DNA of 64,000 nucleotides from contig CAVQCA010000076.1 in the NCBI GenBank assembly GCA_963710815.1, positions 1-64,000 on the forward strand. The letters run 5' to 3'. Source of the DNA: CAVQCA01 sp963710815. GTDB taxonomy: Bacteria; Pseudomonadota; Gammaproteobacteria; UBA9214. The notes under the pieces are model-generated. The model made no database searches. It was not told the DNA's origin and worked only from the letters and a program-made list of their open reading frames with translations. Positions within the stretch are counted from its first letter, which is position 1. The number at the start of each line of letters is the position of its first letter. Both the position numbers and the translations under genes were made by a program. Below, one piece after another: positions 53,962 through 62,150 of this stretch.

Positions 53962-54224
53962 GGCCTGTTAACACTTGTATGATCGCCGCGTTGCTGCCTG
54001 AAATCAGGCCAGGCAAGGCGCGAGGAGAGAAGTTTGGTTGTTCCAAATGAACGACGAGCAACGCGGCATGGCCTGATTTCAGGCGCAACCCGAAGGGACG
54101 GGGCCATTTTCCCGCAATCCGGCGTTAGCGCTCATTTGTGTAGACTGACTACACGGCACTCGCGCTGCCTTGTCTTGCGAAAAAATGGCCTCCGTCGCGA
54201 CGACCATACAAGTGTTAACAGGCC
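53962..54224. repeat. Family B element, 263-bp copy between stop and start codons
   Basis: The arms GGCCTGTTAACACTTGTATG and CATACAAGTGTTAACAGGCC are flanked by CTAG (53958-53961 and 54225-54228). The left CTAG contains the TAG stop of the acyl-CoA synthetase gene, and the right CTAG directly precedes the ATG of glf. A second inverted pair (GCCTGAAATCAGGCC, and TGGCCTGATTTCAGGC at about 54068) lies inside. It is non-coding. The CTAG duplication suggests IS5-type mobility. Confidence 0.9.
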
Positions 54225-54228
54225 CTAG

Positions 54229-55326
54229 ATGAATGTTCCTTCAACCATATTGATCGTGGGAGCCGGTTTTGCCGGCAGCGTCATGGCCCGGGAACTGGCC
54301 GATGCCGGACGTCGCGTGCTGCTGGTCGACAGGCGTCCGCACATCGCGGGCAACGCCTACGACGAGCACGACGCACATGGCGTGCTGGTGCACCGCTACG
54401 GGCCGCATATCTTCCACACCAACAGCGAGCGCATCTTCGGGTACCTGTCGCGCTTCACCGAGTGGCGGCCCTACGAACACCGCGTGCGCAGTGTGGTGAA
54501 CGGGGTGGCCTATCCGTTCCCGATCAACCGCGATACGCTCAACCGCCTGTACGGCCTCGACCTCGACGAGGCCGGCGCCGAGGCGTTCTTCGAACGCGCG
54601 CGTGATCCGCGTGACCCGGTACTCACCAGTGAGGACGTGGTGCTGAACAGCGTCGGCCGTGACCTGTATGAGAAATTCTTTCTCAACTATACGCGCAAGC
54701 AGTGGGGGCTGGAGCCGTCGCAGCTCAAGGCCGGCGTGGCCGCGCGCATACCCGTGCGCACCAACACCGACGATCGCTACTTCACGGATGCTTTCCAGGC
54801 CATGCCCAGGCACGGCTATACCCGGATGTTCGAGGCCCTCCTCGATCACCCGCACATCCGCGTGGAGACGGGCGTGGACTTTGCGGAGATAGGCGAGCGG
54901 GAGCGTTTCGCGCATATCGTCTACACCGGCCCCATCGATAGCTACTTCGGTTTATGCTACGGTCGCCTGCCCTATCGTTCGCTCAGCTTCGAGCATGAGC
55001 ACCTGGGCGGCGTCGATCGTTTCCAGGAAACCGGCACCATCAATTATCCCAACGATCACGCCTATACGCGCATCACCGAATTCAGGCATTTGACGGGGCA
55101 GGAGCACGCCGGCACCTCCATCGTGCGCGAGTACCCGCAGGCCGGGGGCGAACCCTACTATCCGGTGCCGCGCACGGAGAACGAGGCGTTGTACAAGCGC
55201 TACGAGGCGCTGGCCGAAAGGGAAACGAACGTGACCTTCGTCGGCCGCCTGGCGCAGTACCGCTACTACAACATGGATCAGGTGGTGGGGGCCGCACTGA
55301 CCACGGCCAGACGGTTGATCGACTGA
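54229..55326 (+). CDS. glf: UDP-galactopyranose mutase
   Basis: A protein of 365 aa, full length. It opens with the FAD-binding GxGxxG (ILIVGAGFAGSVMARELADA) and has the family motifs HIAGNAYDEHD, YGPHIFHTNSERIFGYLSRF, NYTRKQWGLEPSQLKAGVA and the C-terminal VTFVGRLAQYRYYNMDQVVG. It converts UDP-galactopyranose to UDP-galactofuranose with reduced FAD, for galactofuranose in surface glycans. Its ATG abuts the family B element, so its native leader was displaced and only a weak AACAGG lies upstream. It stands far from the EPS cluster. Confidence 0.96.
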   Translation: MNVPSTILIVGAGFAGSVMARELADAGRRVLLVDRRPHIAGNAYDEHDAHGVLVHRYGPHIFHTNSERIFGYLSRFTEWRPYEHRVRSVVNGVAYPFPINRDTLNRLYGLDLDEAGAEAFFERARDPRDPVLTSEDVVLNSVGRDLYEKFFLNYTRKQWGLEPSQLKAGVAARIPVRTNTDDRYFTDAFQAMPRHGYTRMFEALLDHPHIRVETGVDFAEIGERERFAHIVYTGPIDSYFGLCYGRLPYRSLSFEHEHLGGVDRFQETGTINYPNDHAYTRITEFRHLTGQEHAGTSIVREYPQAGGEPYYPVPRTENEALYKRYEALAERETNVTFVGRLAQYRYYNMDQVVGAALTTARRLID

Positions 55327-55644
55327 GCCTCGCATGCGCATCGCCTGTCTCTGCTTCGTGTGCCGGCGTGGCAGGGTTAGTATCCAGTCTGGGCTCCGGT
55401 TCCACTCATGGTCTGACCCATGATTTCCCTGTGTGCCAGGTTCGCAGAATTACTTGCTGGACATGCCATGATTCATGAGCTAGTGTTTAATATAGATGTG
55501 CATATGTTTGTTTTGACGATTATATAAGGTTCAGGAAAGTCTGGATTTGTGAAAGAAGCACCCCCTCCGTTTTAGAGATTATGTCTAAAACGGGGGTAGT
55601 CATCGGAGCAGTGAACGCTCATATAATTAAATGGAGTATTCGGA
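55327..55644. other. Intergenic region with regulatory hairpin
   Basis: This 318-bp gap is AT-rich from about 55470 on. It contains a hairpin at 55567-55593 and a TATAAT at 55622-55627 just before the small-protein gene. No gene is seen. Confidence 0.5.
55567..55593. terminator. Stem-loop in the leader of the 82-aa gene
   Basis: A 10-bp perfect stem CCGTTTTAGA / TCTAAAACGG, extended by CCCC/GGGG neighbours. It lies 50-80 bp upstream of ATG 55645 and about 240 bp after glf. It could be the glf terminator or a leader regulatory structure. Confidence 0.45.
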
Positions 55645-55893
55645 ATGAAAAGGTCAAGCATGGTTGTTGGATTAATGGCCGGTTTCCTTATGCTGGGTGC
55701 AACAGCGGCAGGTAGTGCAGGAGGTATTCATGAAACTGCCGGTTATCTTCTGCAGGATAACGCGGAACGCCTTATTACATCGGAAACTGATTATATCGGT
55801 ATCAATGCTCAGAATTTGCCCATGGGAGGTCCGCTGATCATGTTTCTGGCGGTTAATGCACTGGTCGGGTTTCTGCTGTTACGCAAGGGCTGA
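55645..55893 (+). CDS. Small secreted or membrane protein of unknown function
   Basis: An 82-aa protein starts at ATG 55645 with a GGAG just upstream. It has a signal peptide-like start (VVGLMAGFLMLGATAAGSAG), a hydrophilic middle (ETAGYLLQDNAERLITSETD) and a C-terminal hydrophobic helix ending LLLRKG (GPLIMFLAVNALVGFLLLRK). This is an envelope protein anchored by its C-terminus or a two-helix membrane protein. I do not recognise it. Its own leader hairpin and -10-like element suggest regulated expression. Confidence 0.65.
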   Translation: MKRSSMVVGLMAGFLMLGATAAGSAGGIHETAGYLLQDNAERLITSETDYIGINAQNLPMGGPLIMFLAVNALVGFLLLRKG

Positions 55894-56212
55894 TCTGGCA
55901 ATTCGGCAATCAATATAGAATCTTGTTGGCCTGTAAGGTCTTTGGCCCCAAGGTATTTCTGAGCCCGAGACGGGTTCCCCCGTGCGTTCGCATGCGGCTA
56001 TTCTCTCCCTCGTGAGTTCTTTCCTGTTCCGTACCGGCGCGTCCACAGGCGCGCAGCCAACCTGCGTGTTACATTGGTAAGTACCGTCGGTTTGCAAGTC
56101 TGAAAAGTCGTGTGAATTCGATGACAGGGGGCCACGGTGACGGAAACGTCATGGGGTCCCGACTAGCGTGTCGTTGTGTCTGGATTATCAGAGAAGCAGA
56201 GGAGATAACACT
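55894..56212. other. Intergenic gap, no gene seen
   Basis: About 320 bp between two short secreted-protein genes. It has no clear hairpin with a T run and no mobile-element arms. AGAGGAG at about 56198 is the ribosome-binding site of the next gene. Confidence 0.5.
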
Positions 56213-56680
56213 ATGTATATCAAGAGAATTATTCCGGCAATCCTGAGCGGTCTGTTGCTGGTGAGTCCGCTGGCGCTGGCCGGGGAAACAGCTGATCAGG
56301 CGACACAGGCAGGAGCCGCTATCGGTTCGGCTGACGAGGGGAGTGTTACCGCGAAAACGCCGGAGACTCCCCCGAACGCGGAGGGAGTGACGGACGGTTC
56401 AGGGATGGTGAGTGGTCAGGATAACTCGGGCAAGACCGGGGGTATGGCAATGCGGCCTGGCATGGGCGGCCCCGGCAAGCCATGGTGCCACATGGGCAGG
56501 GGCGGAATGAAAGGCATGATGCAGGGCGGTGGTATGGGTAAAGGCGGCATGAAGTGCGGATGCCAGGCCCATCATGGCATCACGCAACAGCAATTTCGCG
56601 AGCTGGACGGGCGTCTCAAGGTGCTGGATGCGCGCATGGCCAAGATTGAGGTCATGCTGGAGCGACTGCTGGAGGAGTAG
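56213..56680 (+). CDS. Secreted Met/Gly/Cys/His-rich protein
   Basis: ATG 56213 follows AGAGGAG. The 155-aa protein has a signal peptide (IIPAILSGLLLVSPLALAG). A metal-binding-looking region at about 77-122 contains many Met and Gly plus Cys92, Cys115 and Cys117 with His residues (PWCHMGRGGMKGMMQGGGMG, MKCGCQAHHG). A C-terminal helical segment follows (QFRELDGRLKVLDARMAKIE). Met-rich repeats with Cys/His are a usual choice for periplasmic copper binding. Family unknown. It is upstream of, and convergent with, the MipA/OmpV gene. Confidence 0.75.
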   Translation: MYIKRIIPAILSGLLLVSPLALAGETADQATQAGAAIGSADEGSVTAKTPETPPNAEGVTDGSGMVSGQDNSGKTGGMAMRPGMGGPGKPWCHMGRGGMKGMMQGGGMGKGGMKCGCQAHHGITQQQFRELDGRLKVLDARMAKIEVMLERLLEE

Positions 56681-56816
56681 CATACCTGCCGTCGGCCTGA
56701 ACCAGGGCTCGAAGATTGACCAGGGGGCTGGCGCACGCGGTCAGGACCAGCGGATGTCATCGAGGGTGACGGTTCGGACGTTTACGTCGCGGAGGGTCGG
56801 CCTCCACCCATGAAAA

Positions 56817-56844
56817 GGCGGACAGGACCATCGACCTGTCCGCC
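56817..56844. terminator. Hairpin terminator between convergent genes
   Basis: Perfect stem GGCGGACAGG / CCTGTCCGCC with an 8-base loop, between the Met-rich protein gene and the MipA/OmpV gene. A short A run precedes it, so it may end the minus-strand gene. Confidence 0.65.
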
Positions 56845-56904
56845 GGGTGGGTTGACGGCAAGGGTGTAATGCGGCTGGCGTCCGCACCCTGCCGTCATGC
56901 AGAT

Positions 56905-57735
56905 TCAGAAATTGTAGGTTACCGCGACAATCGCCGTGTACTGGTTTTTGTCACCGACACCCTTGACCAGCGGGCTGTCCGCGGCATCGTTCATCATCCG
57001 CGTATAGGCGATATTGCCAAGCATGCCCCAGGTTTTGGTGAACTTGTAATGCCCGGTCAGGCCCAGGCCCGCGTCCTTGATGCCGCTGCTGGCATCGTAC
57101 TGTGGCAGGCCGCTGCTCGCGGCATCGGAGGGGGAAACGCCGAAATAGTCGCCCATATACCCCCCGGATGCCCAGGTAGTATGTGCTCCCAGGGCCATCT
57201 CGAAACGCTTGTTGACCGGCAGCCGGTAGCTGCCGTTGAGATAGACCAGCGTGCCGTCGCTGTTGCCGGAGATATCGTAGACACCGGTGAGGCTGAATGA
57301 CACATGGTTCAGGCGCCAGCCCACGAATCCCCCCGCCTCGTTCTCCGCGGGAACCGTTTGCATGCGGTCGACCTTGTAGTTTTTCACGTCGCTACCGCGT
57401 TTCAGCCGGTACTGAAGCACCGGGCCGACCTCCCATGCCGTATCCCGGGTCAGGATGTTCATCTTGAGGCGTGCGGCGCGCTCGCTACCCCCGGTGCCTC
57501 CCAGACTGATATAGCGCCCGCTTTCCATGTTATAGCGGGCGAACGGGGCCAGATACCCCTCATAGTTGTCAGATCCTTCGTAATCCGGACGGTAGCTGAT
57601 GCCAAGCCCCAGGAACCCGCCTGCCTTTGCCGCGACATTCTCCGAAATTTCGTCATAGGCCATTGCCGTCGACACGGCGAACATGCATGCCAGCGCCACA
57701 CCCAGTGTATGCACCGTTGTTGTTTTCATCATCAA
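56905..57735 (-). CDS. MipA/OmpV-family outer-membrane protein
   Basis: A protein of 276 aa with a signal peptide (VHTLGVALACMFAVSTAMA). The family-typical beta-barrel has LGLGISYRPDYEGSDNYEGY, APFARYNMESGRYISLGGTG, GPVLQYRLKRG and a terminal VAVTYNF. MipA binds the murein-polymerising complex in E. coli, and other members are porin-like adhesins. The role here is not known. It may be regulated singly. Confidence 0.93.
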   Translation of the reverse strand: MMMKTTTVHTLGVALACMFAVSTAMAYDEISENVAAKAGGFLGLGISYRPDYEGSDNYEGYLAPFARYNMESGRYISLGGTGGSERAARLKMNILTRDTAWEVGPVLQYRLKRGSDVKNYKVDRMQTVPAENEAGGFVGWRLNHVSFSLTGVYDISGNSDGTLVYLNGSYRLPVNKRFEMALGAHTTWASGGYMGDYFGVSPSDAASSGLPQYDASSGIKDAGLGLTGHYKFTKTWGMLGNIAYTRMMNDAADSPLVKGVGDKNQYTAIVAVTYNF

Positions 57736-58603
57736 CTCCTCAGTTTGTCACCTTGGTGGATTGAAATGCGGGTCTCTTATCAGCGTTGCCGGTACTGCCC
57801 ACCCTTGTACGGGTCGAAATTCGGCGAATAATTCCTGCCCCACACTCCGGGCGGGAATATTAGCATGATCATTCTTGAAATATATACGCGGGGATTTATA
57901 CAGGGCGAGAGGCCGTCAATTTCCGGCTATCGACAGACCCATTGTCTGGCCGACATCAGTGCCTGATATAGTCTAGCAGCAACAGGGCAGGGGGGATCAA
58001 TGCCGCCAGAAGTATCAGGCTGCCGAGAAGAAAGGCACGGATCGTTTGTCTCATGGCAGACCCCCGTAATACCGCTGCTACTCTTCAGATATCCGCATAC
58101 CGGCATGCGATCACCCCCCCATCAGCAGCCGGTGGGATGACGCTTTCCGATTCCCGACCTGTACAAGCCCCACCGTTGCAAAAATCCCCGCCCCCTGAAA
58201 TCTTATGCAACAGTAAGGTGACGTTAAGCGGCCAAACAGATCCAGGTGACAAACAGCGCCAGCTGAGGAATTATGATCAGAAGCAGCAGTGCAAGCGATG
58301 CCTGAAAACAATCAATCAATCCATGGCACATGGTATTTATGGATCACTCCGTCAGTCACGAGTAATGCCAAACTGCCGGCAGGCAATTGATATGCAAATA
58401 ACCATGCAACCAATATACCAATGAGCTGTATTAAATAACTACATGATATATAAACATAATAAAAAGACGTAAGTGGGCTCGGTGAAGTGCATTCGGCACA
58501 TGAATGGTGCACTCCTGACCGGACTGCTCGATCACGGCGCATTTTCCGGCACCTGGTCGAGGTTGTGAAACATCGCGGGTGGGAATGGTCAGCCGGTGTA
58601 GTG
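57736..58603. other. Long intergenic region, no main gene
   Basis: About 870 bp with no recognisable long gene. A 32-codon minus-strand frame is listed at 57956-58054. The stretch from 58380 to 58480 is AT-rich. No repeat arms of families A-D are seen. Confidence 0.5.
57956..58054 (-). CDS. Possible 32-aa single-helix membrane peptide
   Basis: ATG 58054 opens MRQTIRAFLLGSLILLAALI, followed by PPALLLLDYIRH and a stop. This is a short basic start and one strong hydrophobic helix, as in small membrane peptides. A GGGGGT lies nine bases upstream. No family is recognised. It could be chance, but the leucine-rich pattern and ribosome-binding site are suggestive. Confidence 0.35.
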   Translation of the reverse strand: MRQTIRAFLLGSLILLAALIPPALLLLDYIRH

Positions 58604-58915
58604 TCAAGGGTGGCGTGGATGCTGGTAACGCCTGGCGCCACGAATGAGCGCCCGTATTCTGGACATATGAATTCCGGTATTTCTGATCACCAGTTTCTCT
58701 ATGTCCTCTTCTGCGCTTAACTTGTCGCAGTATTCAATACCACCGCCATTGGTGCAAATTTCCATGGCGAGCTGTTCCACACAGCTCGGGAGTTCGGCAT
58801 CGGTGCAACCCAGGCAACCGTCCATGTCGGGCTCGCAAGCGGGTGCATTGCCCGCATAGAGCGTCCAGGCAAGCGCCAGTCCGCCAATCAACCCATACAA
58901 CCTTGAATGCATCAT
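58604..58915 (-). CDS. Small Cys-rich secreted protein
   Basis: ATG 58915 opens a 103-aa protein with a signal peptide (RLYGLIGGLALAWTLYAGNA) and six cysteines in CEPDMDGCLGCTDAELPSC and the following EICTNGGGIEYC. The pattern suggests disulfide bonds or metal binding. I do not recognise a family. It is separate from the cytochrome operon, lying between it and the MipA gene. Confidence 0.6.
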   Translation of the reverse strand: MMHSRLYGLIGGLALAWTLYAGNAPACEPDMDGCLGCTDAELPSCVEQLAMEICTNGGGIEYCDKLSAEEDIEKLVIRNTGIHMSRIRALIRGARRYQHPRHP

Positions 58916-58950
58916 AACCCTTCCGGAATACACGGTAGACCAGCCCTGAA

Positions 58951-59084
58951 TAGTGTCCGTCCATAACCGCCGTTTTCACCGCAGAGACGCAAAGGACGCA
59001 GAGAAATTCTTTAATGAAAGCAACCAGACACTTTGCGTTCTTTGCACCTTCGCGCTGAGTTTATTTCTTTATGGACAAGCACTA
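58951..59084. repeat. Family D inverted-repeat element, copy 2
   Basis: 134 bp. The outer arms TAGTGTCCGTCCATAA and TTATGGACAAGCACTA bound an inner pair (CACCGCAGAGACGCAAAGGA; CTTTGCACCTTCGCGCTGAG). It lies upstream of the Cys-rich protein gene. The structure matches the copy at 44444. Confidence 0.8.
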
Positions 59085-59567
59085 AATAGCGGCCGGTGTT
59101 GTGTCGAATCAAGGCAGTATAAATGAAATAGGGTACAGCAACCGCTGATATCGCCTTTTTACCGGGATAACGTCGCGTGGCAGCCCGTGAGACACCACGT
59201 TTACCTGCCGCACGAGATGGGTTGTGGCGGGAGGCATGCGTGCATTCTGGTGCAGATTGTCCCCGAAAAGGTGCAAGCTGCAATCCAATGCAAATGAACC
59301 GCCATATGACTTTCCTTGCATTACAGCCACATAAGCGATTTCCATGCGCTGGCATAAGTATTGCTGGTTATTGATTGCTCGTCGCCATTGCAAGGCGGAG
59401 AGTGTACTGGCATGGATATTCTCCTCATAGCCATAACTGCCGTGGCTATTTAGGCCCCGCCTTAGGCGGGGCCAATTTTTTCATGGCATGGCGGGATTAA
59501 TCCATAGGGACTGACCGATGGAACCAGTGTTCCTGCCATGGATGGCCCTATTGATCGTTATCGGCTT
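59085..59567. other. Intergenic region ending in a strong terminator
   Basis: About 480 bp with no long gene. Two tiny hydrophobic plus-strand frames (13 codons at 59412 and 23 codons at 59518) flank the terminator at 59453. Both are too short to call. Confidence 0.5.
59453..59481 (+). terminator. Rho-independent terminator
   Basis: A perfect 9-bp GC stem GGCCCCGCC / GGCGGGGCC with a 3-base loop is followed by AATTTTTT on the plus strand, a textbook terminator. No plus-strand gene of normal size lies upstream, only the 13-codon frame whose stop overlaps the stem. On the minus strand it follows the PilZ gene and could also end that operon, though without a T run. Confidence 0.8.
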
Positions 59568-59960
59568 CTATGCCGGTCGTGGCATGTGATTTGCCGGGAT
59601 ACAGGCGCTCAGTATCTGAACGGTAGTGTCATCCATATTGATGAAGCGTGCGCCGACGTGGAATACATTCTGTGCGAGACGTTCTGAATGGATGACCCTG
59701 GCGTTGGCGTCGATGGGCAGGGATGATTGTGACGGTGGCTGCAGATCGAAGCGGATCTCGATCACGATACCCGTGACCTGACCGGGTATCCTCTGGTCTT
59801 TGGGCAGGATTTGATTGAACGTGTCTCGCCCGCAGACGAACATGAGTCCCCCGACCGACAGGTTGAGTATCTTCGCGGGCATGACATCACCCTCCGGCAG
59901 ACGCACGGTGCACGGGATTTCTGTGTCCAGCCGAAGGTGTTGCCGTTTTTCCCTGTCCAC
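59568..59960 (-). CDS. PilZ-domain protein
   Basis: A protein of 130 aa starting at GTG 59960. It has the c-di-GMP-binding signature: Arg6-x3-Arg10 (RQHLRL) and Asn33-x-Ser-x-x-Gly38 (NLSVGG), in a six-stranded barrel layout (IPCTVRLPEGDVMPAKILNL; VIEIRFDLQPPSQSS). PilZ domains bind c-di-GMP and change motility, polysaccharide synthesis or export. It starts 22 bp after the MtrB-like gene on the same strand, so it is likely the last gene of the cytochrome operon. Confidence 0.92.
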   Translation of the reverse strand: MDREKRQHLRLDTEIPCTVRLPEGDVMPAKILNLSVGGLMFVCGRDTFNQILPKDQRIPGQVTGIVIEIRFDLQPPSQSSLPIDANARVIHSERLAQNVFHVGARFINMDDTTVQILSACIPANHMPRPA

Positions 59961-59982
59961 GTCTCGCTGCCCAGCATCGCTC

Positions 59983-62134
59983 TCAGTTTTTCACCGGGGT
60001 TCGGGCCGTTGTGCCGCGCGAGTCGAAGCGGTACTTCACGCCGATGAAGAAAACGTTGTTGCTGTAATTCTGCGAATCGGCGCCGAGCGAGAGCAGGTTG
60101 GTCACGGTGTCCGGTGAAACTCCGTCGAGCGCCCAGTCATTGGAATTGTATTTCTGGAACAGGTAGCCGAACTTCAGACTGAGGGCCTTGTTGTAGGGGT
60201 AGTCCAGTCCCAGTTTGACCTGGTGGAAGCGCGTTTGCAGGGTGGGGAAGTCGGATTCCAGTCCCCCGGTGTCATTGCCGATCTGCCCCTTCGATTTTGC
60301 GTAGGTATACTCGAGATTCGCCCCCAGTTTTCCGATGATCCCCGGGTACTTGAGGCCGAGCGTGCCGGTATAGAACTTGTCGTTGGTATTACCGGTCCAG
60401 TCGGAGGTGGAGTAATTCTGGCTGTTGGCCTGGTTCGACTTGCTCTGTTCCCAGTGCGTGCTGGCGTAGGTCGAGATATCCCTGGTAATGAGATAGGAGA
60501 TATCGAAACCCACGCCGGCGTAGGTACTTTCAGTCAGTCCGATTTGAGAGTTGTTGTATTGGTCCTTGTTAGCCTCGAGATCCACGCCAAAGCTGGTCCG
60601 TTCGCTGGCAAGTATGGAAATATAGGATTTAACACCGTTCCGGTCCCGGTCCGCCATATTGTACAGGCGCATCAAGGGGTTCTGTGGATTGCTGGTGTTG
60701 GTGATGGAGTCGTAATCGGAACCGCCGCGCTGTTCGTTATAGATTTCAATGTTCATGTCCACGATCTTTATCGGTCGCAAACTTAGCCGCGTCGAGATGC
60801 GGTCGGTCCGGGTATCGTTGCGTGCCTGATCGTTGCGTTTGAAATCCTCGTGTTCGAAGCCTGCGTGCAGGCGGGTGCGTGAATCGAGACGATATTCGCC
60901 TCCGAGCTTGTAGTCATAACGGTCGTAATCGTAGGCGGTGTTTGTTACCGGCGTCGGAGAAGGCGCAAGGTCGGTTACCACGTAATCGTAAACCCGTTCG
61001 GGGGTCTTGTTGTTGCGCTGCATGTAGCGGAACTGGCCGTCGACGGTGAAGTTGCGCACGGGTGATGAGACGGCGTGCAGATCGACATTCGTGGTATCCA
61101 CCTTGGCGTTGGCCGAAGAGGCCGGCAGGGGTGTAGTGGAGATGAGCGCATTGGTCGTATAGGGGAGCAGATTTTCATCCTGGGTCATGCGACCCAGGCT
61201 CACCAGGGCGTTGACGGTGGTGCTGGCCGGCAACCGGATAGAGCCGTTCAGTGAGATCTGGTGTGCCTGGTTGTCCGGCGGCAGGGCGAGCTGACCGCTG
61301 TTCTGGCCCGGTGACTGGGGTGTATAGGCGTTGGCCCAGGTCAGACTCTTGTTGGCGTCGTTGAAATAGGACCCGTTGTATCCCAGGCCAAGCTGCCAGC
61401 CCTGGCCACTATAGCCCAGTTTGGCCTCGACCTCGTCGGTATGGTAGTCGATCGGGCGAGTAAACTCGGCCGTATTGAAAAAGAAACTGCCGGCATAGAT
61501 GTCCTGGCCGTTGCGGTCGGTCCGCCGGTAGTCGACGTCATAGGTCCAGTGCCGCGTCGGCGTGAGGGTGAGCCCCGCTGTATAAATATCCCAGTTCTGC
61601 TTGATCTTGACGTCCTGCAGGCTGGAGTCGAGCTGGGTCATGCCCTGTGTCGAGGGTGCGCGCACCCACCCTGCGGGCAGAGCTCAGCTGGTCGGAGCCG
61701 TTGCCGCGGTACGGCGTGACGGTCGTGTCGTATTGCCTGATCGGTATCTCCTGGTAGGAGGCCCGCAGCTTGTACAGCCCCTGTCGGCCGCCCTGGATCC
61801 TGATGGCGCGGGAGTCCTGCCCGAGACGATAGCCATCGAGACGCAGCTGGTCGCCGTGCCTGCTCCAGTAGCGCGCGAAGAGGTCGCCGGAAAGGTACAG
61901 ACCGTCGCTGTCCAATCCGGTGTAATTGCCGGAGTAGTACTCGTTCCTGGAGACATAGCCGGCTCCGCCCTCGGCATCGATTTCCCAGCCGTTGCTGGGC
62001 GCGCAGAGCTGGCAGCGCCAGTCGGAGGTGTCGACCTCGCCGGGGCGCGCGCACATGGGGACGACTGCCAGACCGAGGAATGCAAGCGCAATACGGATGC
62101 TGGTGCTGGCAGGATGGCGACGGCATTCAGGCAA
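59983..62134 (-). CDS. MtrB/PioB-family outer-membrane porin of a cytochrome conduit (frameshifted)
   Basis: It starts at TTG 62134 after AAAGGAG. The signal peptide is followed by the family's N-terminal CxxC (DTSDWRCQLCAPSNGWEIDA). Large barrel strands follow in pairs (YVSRNEYYSGNYTGLDSDGL, RQGLYKLRASYQEIPIRQYD). The frame stops early unless one T near 61680 is removed, which restores LPAGWVRAPSTQGMTQLDSS, a family landmark, and continues to a barrel end in FFIGVKYRFDSRG. The total is about 716 aa. MtrB/PioB-type porins sheathe a decahaem cytochrome so electrons cross the outer membrane. It lies 16 bp after the decahaem gene. Confidence 0.9.
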
Positions 62135-62150
62135 GTTGCTCTCCTTTGCG

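Noticed and set aside
59412..59589. Calling the 13- and 23-codon hydrophobic frames as genes
   Set aside because: They are too short and unsupported, and the second overlaps the end of the PilZ gene; kept only as an observation.
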